Source of the DNA: Candidatus Omnitrophota bacterium
GTDB lineage: Bacteria > Omnitrophota > Gorgyraeia > B26-G9
Assembly (NCBI GenBank): GCA_028718845.1
Contig: JAQULA010000039.1
Location: 1 to 11,128, forward strand
Reading direction: 5' to 3'
DNA: 11,128 nucleotides
The translations under genes and the position numbers were made by a program. Below the pieces are notes generated by a model that was not told the DNA's origin, ran no database searches, and saw only the letters and a program-made list of their open reading frames with translations. Every line of letters starts with the position of its first letter. The first letter of the stretch is position 1. Shown here piece after piece: positions 1-6,783 of this stretch.

Positions 1-659
1 TCAGCATCTCCATCCGCAAGGGGGAGGTCGTCGGATTGCTGGGGCCCAATGGGGCCGGAAAAACCATGACCTTTTATATGATTGTGGGATTGGTAACCCC
101 GGATAACGGAAAGATTTTTTTCGATAACCGGGAAATCACCCATATGGCCATGTATAAACGCGCCCGCTGCGGAATCGGTTATTTATCGCAGGAACCGTCG
201 ATATTTCGCAAGCTGACGGTGGCCGAGAATATTATGGCCGTGCTTGAGACCATGCATTTGCGGCGGGCGGAAAGAAAAAAAAGACTGGGGCAGCTGCTTG
301 AAGAGCTGCATATGGCGCACTTGGCTAAAAGCCGGGCCTATACGCTTTCCGGAGGCGAACGCCGCCGCCTGGAAATAACCCGCTGTCTGGTGAGTAATCC
401 TTCCTTTATCCTGCTGGATGAACCGTTTAGCGGGGTGGACCCGATCGCGGTTTCCGATGTTCAGCAGATCATCGCCGACCTGAAAAAAAAGGGATTGGGG
501 ATTTTGCTTACCGATCATAATGTGCGGGAAACATTGAGCATTACCGACCGAAGTTTTATCATGGCCCAGGGAGAGATTTTAGTTTCCGGTACGGCGCAGG
601 AGCTGATCAACAGCCCGGAAGCGAAAAAAGTCTACCTGGGGGAAAGTTTTTCTCTCTGA
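1..659 (+). CDS. lptB: LPS export ABC transporter ATP-binding protein LptB (5' partial)
   Basis: LptB is the cytoplasmic ATPase that powers the LptB2FG complex, which extracts lipopolysaccharide from the inner membrane. The reading frame is open from base 3 to the TGA at 657-659, so the N-terminus lies left of the window; about 20-30 residues are missing compared with the usual ~240. Visible motifs are Walker A GPNGAGKT (42-65), the Q-loop context GYLSQEPSIFRKLT, the ABC signature LSGGERRR (345-368), Walker B FILLDEP (from 405) and the H-loop histidine in LTDHNVRE (516-518). The strings FYMIVGL and SIFRKLTVAENI are characteristic of LptB rather than of other ABC ATPases. The Walker A motif is followed by Met where many LptB proteins have Thr; the catalytic GKT itself is intact. 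The TTG at 36 falls inside Walker A and cannot be the start. Its permease partners lptF and lptG lie at the other end of the window on the opposite strand. Confidence 0.95.
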   Translation, partial: SISIRKGEVVGLLGPNGAGKTMTFYMIVGLVTPDNGKIFFDNREITHMAMYKRARCGIGYLSQEPSIFRKLTVAENIMAVLETMHLRRAERKKRLGQLLEELHMAHLAKSRAYTLSGGERRRLEITRCLVSNPSFILLDEPFSGVDPIAVSDVQQIIADLKKKGLGILLTDHNVRETLSITDRSFIMAQGEILVSGTAQELINSPEAKKVYLGESFSL

Positions 660-667
660 TTGGCTGC

Positions 668-699
668 TTGACGATCGGAGAAAATAATGTTAGTATAAT
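668..699 (+). promoter_or_regulatory. Candidate sigma-70-type promoter for hpf and downstream genes
   Basis: The 66-nt gap between lptB and hpf holds TTGACG at 668-673, close to the -35 consensus, and a perfect TATAAT at 694-699. That pair has a 20-nt spacer, which is long. An overlapping TAGTAT at 691-696 gives an ideal 17-nt spacer. Either way transcription would start near 703-707, leaving a leader of about 20 nt that still contains the full Shine-Dalgarno of hpf at 714-720. This is inferred from motif spacing only. Confidence 0.45.
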
Positions 700-725
700 T
701 TCATTGTGCTATGAAGGAGGGGATT

Positions 726-1058
726 GTGGATATACGAATAAGCGGACGACATTTCGACGTGACCGAGGTATTGAAAGAGCACGTTGAGAAACGGGTAGCG
801 GTATTTGAGAAATACCTGGATAACCTCGTTGATGCCCATGTCATTCTCAGTGTGGAAAAATACCGCCAATGCGCCGAAATTTCGGTTTTGGGCAAGCATT
901 TTAAGCTGACGGAAAAAAGTATCGACACGGATATGTATAAGGCGGTCGATGCGGTATGCACGCGAATTGAAACCGCCTTGCGGCGGCATAAAGATAAGAC
1001 CAAGGTACATCGTAAAAAGGACGGGAAAAGAGCAATCGATTTGATCGAAGAGCAATAA
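726..1058 (+). CDS. hpf: Ribosome hibernation-promoting factor, short HPF/RaiA type
   Basis: The 110-residue product is a short-form HPF, a small protein that binds the decoding centre of idle ribosomes and promotes hibernation. The N-terminus reads MDIRISGRHFDVTEVLKEHV, the typical first strand and helix of the S30AE fold, and a basic region (RRHKDKTKVHRKK) lies near the C-terminus. The long-form dimerisation domain is absent. I chose the GTG at 726: AAGGAGG at 714-720 is a strong ribosome binding site 5 nt before it, and the family normally begins just before the IxISGR strand. An ATG at 711 would place the binding site inside the gene. As in proteobacterial Ntr clusters, it lies between lptB and ptsN, but no rpoN intervenes. 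Confidence 0.9.
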   Translation: MDIRISGRHFDVTEVLKEHVEKRVAVFEKYLDNLVDAHVILSVEKYRQCAEISVLGKHFKLTEKSIDTDMYKAVDAVCTRIETALRRHKDKTKVHRKKDGKRAIDLIEEQ

Positions 1059-1077
1059 TCCCGAGGGAGGCTCCCTT
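1059..1077 (+). promoter_or_regulatory. Ribosome binding site of ptsN within a small inverted repeat
   Basis: The only ribosome binding site for the IIA gene is AGGGAGG (1064-1070). Its first five bases, AGGGA (1064-1068), can pair with TCCCT (1072-1076) across a three-base loop GGC, forming a hairpin that ends just before the ATG at 1078. A second, competing match lies upstream: TCC at 1059-1061 can pair with GGA at 1066-1068. The hpf stop codon TAA is at 1056-1058, so ribosomes finishing hpf would reach this structure. Whether it limits translation is inference; the pairing is short. Confidence 0.4.
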
Positions 1078-1539
1078 ATGAAGATTATGGATTTCTTAAA
1101 TGAAAAAGCAGTTACGGCTAATTTAACTGCGACCACTAAAGAAGGCATCATTGCCGAGCTTATCGATTTGCTGGCAAATGCCCAGGCGATAAAAGACCCG
1201 GACAAGCTGGTCAAGATATTACTTGAACGCGAGGCTCTGGGGTCTACGGGGATCGGGCAGGGCGTTGCTATTCCCCATGGAAAATCCGAAAACGTCAAGG
1301 AACTGGTGGCGGCATTCGGGTTATCTCCCAAGGGAGTCAATTTCGATTCGCTGGACGGTGAACCCGTATACATATTTTTCCTGTTGGTTGCTCCGGAGGA
1401 TTCGGCCGGCCCGCATCTGAAGGCTCTGGCGCGGATTTCCCGGTTGCTTAAAGACAAATATTTCCGTGATACATTACGCGCTGCAAAGGAAGAAAAAACT
1501 ATTTTAAAAATCATAAAGCAGGAAGACGGGAAAAAGTAA
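1078..1539 (+). CDS. ptsN: PTS IIA component, nitrogen/regulatory (PtsN) type
   Basis: The 153-residue single-domain IIA protein belongs to the fructose/mannitol/IIA-Ntr family (PTS_EIIA type 2). It would accept a phosphate from phospho-HPr on a histidine. The active-site segment STGIGQGVAIPHGK is present, with the phosphorylatable His at residue 67. The conserved continuation (VAAFGLSPKGVNFDSLDGEPVYIFFLLVAP) is also present, as is the C-terminal helix LKALARISRLLKDKYFRD. There is no fused IIB or IIC domain and no permease nearby. Its position after hpf matches ptsN of the Ntr cluster, so a regulatory rather than transport role is likely. The start follows AGGGAGG. The yvcK-like gene begins 9 nt after the stop. 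Its assignment as PtsN rather than as a fructose-specific IIA rests on length and context. Confidence 0.9.
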   Translation: MKIMDFLNEKAVTANLTATTKEGIIAELIDLLANAQAIKDPDKLVKILLEREALGSTGIGQGVAIPHGKSENVKELVAAFGLSPKGVNFDSLDGEPVYIFFLLVAPEDSAGPHLKALARISRLLKDKYFRDTLRAAKEEKTILKIIKQEDGKK

Positions 1540-1548
1540 ACTGGCGTA

Positions 1549-2799
1549 ATGCGAGTTCTTAAATGGTTATACCCAGGAATGCGGATTAAGCGCTGGATCC
1601 TCTTGAGCGCTGCCGGTATTATCACCGTCGTTATCGGCTCTATCGAAGGGGTGGCTGAATTCAAGCGGCATGGATTTCCGGCTGTCGGAGCGGTGTGGGT
1701 AATAATCGGAATCATGCTTATTTTTACCGGCAGCAAGCGGATGGTAAAATCGTTTATCACTTTATTCATGCCGCTGCAAAAAGAAAAAGAGCTCGTTGAC
1801 ATCGTTTATAAAAAAAGACAGTTAAGCCGGGGGCCGAAGATCGTGGTTATCGGCGGCGGTACCGGGCTTTCGGTTCTTTTGCACGGGCTGAAGGCGTACA
1901 CTTCGAATCTGACCGCGATTGTCACGGTGGCCGATGACGGGGGCAGTTCCGGACGGCTGCGTCAGCAATTTGATATCCTGCCTCCCGGGGATATTCGTAA
2001 CTGCCTCGTGGCGCTGGCCGATGCCGAACCGTTAATGGCCGACTTGTTTCAATTCCGATTCAAGGAAGGAACCGAGTTGGCCGGGCATAATTTCGGTAAC
2101 CTGTTTCTTACGGTCATGACCCAGCTGGTGGGTGATTTCGATAAAGCCATCAAGGAATCCAGTAAGGTCCTGGCGATCCGCGGCCAGGTTATCCCGGCGA
2201 CCTTGAAACGGGTAAGCCTGGTGGCCGAACACAGCGACGGAAGTAAAACCTACGGGGAAACGAAAATATCCAAAAGCGTCAGCCCGATCCGGAAAGTGCA
2301 TTTGCTGCCGGAAAATTGTCTGCCCACGGATGACGCTTTGGAGGCGATTGCCAACGCCGAAGCGATAGTATTAGGGCCGGGCAGTTTATATACCAGCGTT
2401 TTGCCGAATTTGATCGTAAAAAACATCCCGGAGGCAATCGATGCTTCCTCGGCGATAAAAATATATATCTGTAACGTCATGACGCAATCGGGGGAAACCG
2501 ATAATTACACGGCGTTTGATCATCTTAAAGCGATATACGATCATACCGGGCGGACGATAGTCGATTATTGCATCGTAAACACCGGAAAAGTCCCGGATGA
2601 ATTTTTGGAGAAATATAAGCGGGAAAATGCCGTGCCGGTCGTCTCCGACATCAAGCGTTTTGAAGCCGCCGGAGTAAAGGTCATCGCCGATAACGTCATC
2701 AGCATGCAGGATCATGTACGGCACAACTCGGAAAAAATCGCCAAAAGCATCGTGAATCTGGTTTTGGATCTGAAATATAAGGGGTCTTTGTTTGTCTGA
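1549..2799 (+). CDS. yvcK: YvcK/CofD-like protein with N-terminal membrane anchor
   Basis: The 416-residue protein belongs to the CofD-related YvcK family. In Bacillus the family member binds UDP-GlcNAc and is needed for growth on gluconeogenic carbon sources and for proper cell-wall synthesis. The catalytic-like core starts near residue 97. It contains IVVIGGGTGLSVLLHGLK (98-115), the nucleotide-binding ADDGGSSGRLR (128-138), PPGDIRN (145-151), GHNFGN (179-184) and GPGSLYTSVLPNL (276-288). The first ~75 residues are an extension absent from the ~317-residue Bacillus protein: KWLYPGMRIKRW (5-16), then two hydrophobic segments at about 16-35 and 43-61. The C-terminal core would thus be tethered to the inner membrane. 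As I recall, cyanobacteria have a similar long form. The ribosome binding site is weak. The gene lies exactly where proteobacteria have rapZ, between ptsN and an HPr-type gene, and its stop overlaps a possible TTG start for that HPr. Confidence 0.88.
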   Translation: MRVLKWLYPGMRIKRWILLSAAGIITVVIGSIEGVAEFKRHGFPAVGAVWVIIGIMLIFTGSKRMVKSFITLFMPLQKEKELVDIVYKKRQLSRGPKIVVIGGGTGLSVLLHGLKAYTSNLTAIVTVADDGGSSGRLRQQFDILPPGDIRNCLVALADAEPLMADLFQFRFKEGTELAGHNFGNLFLTVMTQLVGDFDKAIKESSKVLAIRGQVIPATLKRVSLVAEHSDGSKTYGETKISKSVSPIRKVHLLPENCLPTDDALEAIANAEAIVLGPGSLYTSVLPNLIVKNIPEAIDASSAIKIYICNVMTQSGETDNYTAFDHLKAIYDHTGRTIVDYCIVNTGKVPDEFLEKYKRENAVPVVSDIKRFEAAGVKVIADNVISMQDHVRHNSEKIAKSIVNLVLDLKYKGSLFV

Positions 2800-2818
2800 A
2801 CGGGAAGAACTTTCGGAA

Positions 2819-3112
2819 ATGGATAATACGACGCACAATATACAACGAAACGTTATTATCAGAAATAAAACCGGTCTCCACGCGCGGCCGGCGGCTATTT
2901 TTGTGCAAATCGCCAATAAATTCGACAGTGAAATTACGGTCCGCAAGGGCCGTCAGAAGGTCAACGGCAAGTCGATCATGGGGATCCTGATGCTTGCCGC
3001 CGGACAGGGGCAGGAAGTGGTGATTTCCGCGGAAGGACCGGACGCGGAACGGGCGGTCAACGAATTGGAAAAAATATTATTAAACAATGAAGAATCAGAA
3101 ACTGCACGATAA
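2819..3112 (+). CDS. ptsH: Phosphocarrier protein HPr
   Basis: HPr carries phosphate from Enzyme I to IIA proteins. The active-site segment NKTGLHARPAA places the phosphorylatable His at residue 21. KVNGKSIMGILMLAAGQG carries a Ser at residue 52, exactly 31 residues downstream, the spacing between His15 and Ser46 of classical HPr. Ser46 is the target of HPr kinase/phosphorylase, so dual control is possible, but no hprK gene lies in this window. I prefer the ATG at 2819 (97 residues), which gives an N-terminus close to the family's usual length. A TTG at 2792 preceded by AAGGGG (2779-2784) would give 106 residues and an 8-nt overlap with yvcK, and cannot be excluded. The 3' end overlaps ptsI by 26 nt. 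An NPr-type name (ptsO) would also fit the context, but the intact Ser region is HPr-like. Confidence 0.92.
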   Translation: MDNTTHNIQRNVIIRNKTGLHARPAAIFVQIANKFDSEITVRKGRQKVNGKSIMGILMLAAGQGQEVVISAEGPDAERAVNELEKILLNNEESETAR

Positions 3113-4853
3113 AAATATATTTGAAGGAATAGCCGCCTCTCCGGGCATCGCTATCGGACGGGTTTTGCTTTGGGACAGCGAAGAATACACCATCAGCAAA
3201 CAAACGGTCCCGGAAAATAAAATCCCGCTGGAAATCACCCGGTTTGAAGAGGCCCTGATCAAAACCCGCACGGAAATACTGGAAATCCAAAGAAAGATTT
3301 CCGTGGAAATGGGCAGAGAACACGCCGAAATTTTCAATGCCCATCTGCTGGTTTTGGAAGACCGCATGTTGATCGAAGAGGTCATCAATAAAATTAAAAA
3401 AGAAAGGGTCAATGTCGAACACGCGTTTGTCGTGGTCTTAAGAAAATATTTGAATATTTTTTCAAAAATGGATGACGAATATCTGCGGGAACGGCTGGTG
3501 GACATCCAGGATGTCGGCAAACGGATCATCCGCAACCTGCTGGGAAAGCAGAAGCAGGGATTGCTGGAGCTCAATGAAAAAGTAATTATCGTCGCGGCAA
3601 ACCTGTCTCCTTCGGACACCGCGCTTATGCATAAAGATAAAGTGGTCGGCTTCGCCACCGACATGGGGGGGAGAACCTCGCATACCGCAATCCTGGCGCG
3701 CTCCATGGAAATCCCGGCGGTGGTCGGGCTGAAAACACTTACGCCCCTGGTGAAGAACGGGGATGTTATTGTGATCGATGGAAACAGCGGCACGATCATC
3801 CTTAATCCGGCGAAATCGGTAATCGTCCGTTATCAAAAAGAAAAGAAAAAGTTCCTGGACCTGGAAAAGGGGCTGCTGCGTTTAAAAGGCCTGCCCGCGG
3901 TAACAAAAGACAACCATAATGTCGTGGTCGGCGCGAATATCGAATTCCCGGAGGAGTTATCCTCCGTGCTCGCACACGGGGCCCAGGGCCTCGGTCTCTA
4001 TCGCACCGAGTATATGTATTTGAACCGGAGTGATTTGCCTACCGAGGAGGAACATTTTCAGGCGTACAGAAAAGTGGCCCAGTCCTTGAAAAAAGACGCA
4101 GTGGTCATCCGAACAATGGACATCGGCGGAGATAAATTTGTCTCTCACCTGGATATTCCCAATGAAATGAACCCGTTGATGGGCAGACGCGCTATTCGTT
4201 TCTGTCTGGCTCGTCCGGATATATTTAAGACCCAGCTGCGCGGTATTTTACGAGCCAGCGTTTACGGAAATCTGAAAATCATGTATCCGATGATTTCCGG
4301 ACTCGGAGAACTGCGTCAGGCCAATGAGATCTTGGAGGAAGTAAAACAGGAGTTACGGAAGAAAAAAATCCCTTTTAACGAAAATATCGACGTCGGGATA
4401 ATGATCGAGGTGCCGTCGGCGGCGTTAATCGCCGATTTTCTGGCCAAGGAAGTCGCGTTTTTCAGCATCGGGACCAACGATCTTATTCAATACGCGCTGG
4501 CGGTCGATAGGATCAACGAAAAAATCGCTTACTTATACGAACCGGCGCATCCGGCGGTATTACGGCTGATCAAATCGATCATCGATGTCGGTCATACTGC
4601 CGGGATATGGGTGGGCATGTGCGGAGAAATGGCCTCGGAGCCGATTTTCGCACTAGTATTGCTGGGATTGGGGCTGGATGAGTTCAGTGCCAGCGCGGTA
4701 GCGGTCCCGGAAATAAAAAAAGTAATTCGTTCGGTAACTTTGGTTCAAGCGCAACAGATCGCCGACCGAGTGATGCAATTTTCTTCCGCAACGGAAATCC
4801 GTGAATATGCCCAGGCCCAGCTCCGAGACTTAGTTGAAAACGAAAAGAAATAG
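3087..4853 (+). CDS. ptsI: PTS Enzyme I (phosphoenolpyruvate-protein phosphotransferase)
   Basis: Enzyme I takes phosphate from PEP and passes it to HPr in the cytoplasm. At 588 residues it is slightly longer than the ~575 of E. coli. The N-terminus has the EGIAASPGIAIG strand, followed by the helical HPr-binding region. The phosphohistidine domain contains GGRTSHTAILARS with the active His at 199. The C-terminal PEP-binding TIM barrel contains LGLYRTEYMYL, RTMDIGGDK, FFSIGTNDLIQYALAVDR and GMCGEMASEP with the catalytic Cys at 512. There is no N-terminal GAF domain, so this is classical EI and not the nitrogen-type PtsP. The ATG at 3087 is the only workable start, because an in-frame TAA lies at 3081-3083 and no other start codon precedes the conserved region. 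It begins inside the HPr gene and lacks a clear ribosome binding site, which suggests translational coupling. EI, HPr and IIA together make a full relay. Confidence 0.96.
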   Translation: MKNQKLHDKNIFEGIAASPGIAIGRVLLWDSEEYTISKQTVPENKIPLEITRFEEALIKTRTEILEIQRKISVEMGREHAEIFNAHLLVLEDRMLIEEVINKIKKERVNVEHAFVVVLRKYLNIFSKMDDEYLRERLVDIQDVGKRIIRNLLGKQKQGLLELNEKVIIVAANLSPSDTALMHKDKVVGFATDMGGRTSHTAILARSMEIPAVVGLKTLTPLVKNGDVIVIDGNSGTIILNPAKSVIVRYQKEKKKFLDLEKGLLRLKGLPAVTKDNHNVVVGANIEFPEELSSVLAHGAQGLGLYRTEYMYLNRSDLPTEEEHFQAYRKVAQSLKKDAVVIRTMDIGGDKFVSHLDIPNEMNPLMGRRAIRFCLARPDIFKTQLRGILRASVYGNLKIMYPMISGLGELRQANEILEEVKQELRKKKIPFNENIDVGIMIEVPSAALIADFLAKEVAFFSIGTNDLIQYALAVDRINEKIAYLYEPAHPAVLRLIKSIIDVGHTAGIWVGMCGEMASEPIFALVLLGLGLDEFSASAVAVPEIKKVIRSVTLVQAQQIADRVMQFSSATEIREYAQAQLRDLVENEKK

Positions 4854-4858
4854 GGACG

Positions 4859-5596
4859 ATGAAAATCATAATTCTGGCAGCCGGGTACGCTACCCGTCTG
4901 TATCCATTGACAAAGCATTGGCCGAAACCGCTGCTGTTGGTTAAAGAAAAACCGATTCTTTCGCACACTCTGGCGAGAATCAGCCGTCTTAAGGGTGTCA
5001 GTGAAATTGTCGTCATCACCAATGATAAGTTTTTCCCGGATTTTCAGGAATGGGCCGCTCAGGTTAACTGCGATACCCCGGTCACGGTGATTACCGACGG
5101 AACGACCTCGGAGCAGGACCGGCTGGGATCTATCGGCGATACTTATTATGCGCTGAAAAAACTGTCGATCGATGAGGATATCATGGTGATCGGCGGAGAT
5201 AATTTGTTCACCTTCGATATCCGGCCGTTTATAGTATTCGCCCAAAAACGCCCGAGACTGGTAAGTGTCGGACTTTATGATATTCGCGACCCCATGCTAA
5301 TCCGCCGTTACGGGGTCGCCACCCTAAATGACGATGGGAAAATAACCGATTTTCAGGAAAAGCCGGAGCAAAGCGAGTCGACGCTGATCTCAACCTGTAT
5401 TTATTATTTTTCGCGGGCCAGCCTGCCCTTATTCGCCGAGTATATCGGGCATAAAGACAGCCACGATACCACCGGGGACTATATTAAGTGGCTGCTGAAA
5501 AAAACCACGGTATGGGGCTATGAATTCCGCGGGGAATGGTACGATATCGGCGATATTATCACTTTTTATCATGCTAGCGTAACCTTCAACGAATGA
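4859..5596 (+). CDS. Sugar-1-phosphate nucleotidyltransferase (RmlA/GalU-like NTP-transferase fold)
   Basis: The 245-residue protein is a single NTP_transferase domain, the fold of enzymes that make NDP-sugars from a sugar-1-phosphate and an NTP. The N-terminal signature is LAAGYATRLYPLT (6-18) with catalytic-type Arg13, followed by PKPLL with Lys23 and a KPI segment. IGGDNLF places a metal-binding-type Asp at 114. The block GVATLNDDGKITDFQEKP is the usual sugar-binding region, and EWYDIGD near 227-232 supplies a second acidic pair. There is no C-terminal left-handed beta-helix, so it is not a full GlmU or a long GlgC. The substrate cannot be read from sequence; dTDP-glucose, UDP- or GDP-sugar synthesis are all possible. 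It starts 5 nt after ptsI with a weak AGGGA ribosome binding site and ends 16 nt before metK, so it is probably co-transcribed with both. Confidence 0.85.
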   Translation: MKIIILAAGYATRLYPLTKHWPKPLLLVKEKPILSHTLARISRLKGVSEIVVITNDKFFPDFQEWAAQVNCDTPVTVITDGTTSEQDRLGSIGDTYYALKKLSIDEDIMVIGGDNLFTFDIRPFIVFAQKRPRLVSVGLYDIRDPMLIRRYGVATLNDDGKITDFQEKPEQSESTLISTCIYYFSRASLPLFAEYIGHKDSHDTTGDYIKWLLKKTTVWGYEFRGEWYDIGDIITFYHASVTFNE

Positions 5597-5612
5597 AAGG
5601 AGTATGTTTGTT

Positions 5613-6773
5613 ATGGAAGATACATATGTGCTGACATCCGAATCGGTGGCATGCGGGCATCCGGATAAGCTGTGCGATCAGGTTTCCGATGCCGTACTGG
5701 ACGCGGTATTGAAAAACGACCCCCAGGGCCGGGTCGCCTGCGAGACCTATGTAACCATGGGGTTGATCATTGTCGGAGGGGAAATCACCACCAAGTCCTA
5801 TGTCGATATTCATGATCTGGTACGCGGGGTAGTGCGGGATATCGGATACACCGATCCCCGCTACGGATTCGATCATCATACCTGCGCGATTTTGAACGCG
5901 ATCAACAGCCAGTCGCCGGATATTGCCATGGGAGTGGACCGCGGCGGAGCCGGAGACCAGGGAATGATGACCGGATACGCCTGCCGGGAAACCGCGGAAT
6001 TGATGCCGCTGCCGTTGATGCTGTCCCATCGGCTGGTACGCCGGATGAAGGAAGTACGGGAGAAAAATATCCTGCGGTACCTGGGGCCGGACGGCAAAGC
6101 CCAGGTGTCGGTTCGATACAAGCAGGGTGTGCCGCAAACGATCACTACCGTTGTGCTGGCCTGTCAACATACCGATGAAATACTCAATAAGTCGAAAACG
6201 ATGATCACCGATAAAGCGCGTAAAGAGATCATCGATGCTATCGCTATGCCGGTAGTAAAAAAATTAATCGATAAGAATACCCGGTTTTATATCAATCAAA
6301 CCGGAAAATTCACCATCGGCGGGCCGCAATCGGATACCGGAATGACCGGAAGAAAAATCGTTGTGGATACTTATGGCGGATTTGCCCCGGTAGGCGGAGG
6401 AGCCTTTTCCGGAAAAGATCCGACCAAAGTGGACCGTTCGGCGGCATATATGGGCCGCTATATCGCCAAAAATATCGTTGCCGCGGGCCTGGCGGATAAA
6501 TGTTATGTCCAGATGGCTTATTGTATCGGCAAGGCGGAGCCGGTTTCGGTTTTCATCGATACTTACGGGACCGGAAAGGTCCCGGAGTCGGTTATCGCCG
6601 GACTGGTGAAAAAATATTTTCCGTTAACTCCGAGGGAGATAATCCGGGAACTTGATTTGCAGAAGCCGAAATATTTGGTTACCGCCTGTCACGGCCATTT
6701 CGGCCGGGATGAAGCCGGGTTTACCTGGGAACGCACGGATCGGGCCGCGGTATTGAAAAAAGCAGTGTTATAA
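5613..6773 (+). CDS. metK: S-adenosylmethionine synthase
   Basis: MetK makes SAM from methionine and ATP. At 386 residues it matches the family's usual length. Motifs are TSESVACGHPDKLCDQVSDA near the N-terminus, GAGDQGMMTGYA, FTIGGPQSDTGMTGRKIVVD, the P-loop-like GGGAFSGKDPTKVDRSAAY and GHFGRD near the C-terminus. Two details differ from E. coli. The gating loop between GVDR and GAGDQG is a single Gly, where E. coli has six residues. The residue before GGGAFSGKD is Val, where E. coli has His. I chose the ATG at 5613 because AGGAG (5598-5602) lies 10 nt upstream and the protein then begins MEDTYVLTSE, as in the family. The ATG at 5604 has only 1 nt between it and the same site. No SAM riboswitch can fit in the 16-nt gap from the preceding gene. 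The stop codon TAA lies inside the ribosome binding site of ahcY. Confidence 0.96.
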   Translation: MEDTYVLTSESVACGHPDKLCDQVSDAVLDAVLKNDPQGRVACETYVTMGLIIVGGEITTKSYVDIHDLVRGVVRDIGYTDPRYGFDHHTCAILNAINSQSPDIAMGVDRGGAGDQGMMTGYACRETAELMPLPLMLSHRLVRRMKEVREKNILRYLGPDGKAQVSVRYKQGVPQTITTVVLACQHTDEILNKSKTMITDKARKEIIDAIAMPVVKKLIDKNTRFYINQTGKFTIGGPQSDTGMTGRKIVVDTYGGFAPVGGGAFSGKDPTKVDRSAAYMGRYIAKNIVAAGLADKCYVQMAYCIGKAEPVSVFIDTYGTGKVPESVIAGLVKKYFPLTPREIIRELDLQKPKYLVTACHGHFGRDEAGFTWERTDRAAVLKKAVL

Positions 6774-6783
6774 GGAGGAAATA

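Noticed and set aside
711..713. ATG as the hpf start
   Set aside because: It would put the strong AAGGAGG site inside the gene and add five residues before the conserved N-terminus. GTG at 726 fits the site and the family.
690..1802. A 370-codon open frame on the - strand, antisense to hpf, ptsN and the start of yvcK
   Set aside because: All three sense genes are clear conserved families with ribosome binding sites. The antisense product is Ser/Pro/Ile-rich with no recognisable domain, so it is a shadow of sense codon use.
2386..2946. A 186-codon - strand frame across the yvcK/HPr junction
   Set aside because: It overlaps two well-supported genes and shows no known motif or ribosome binding site.
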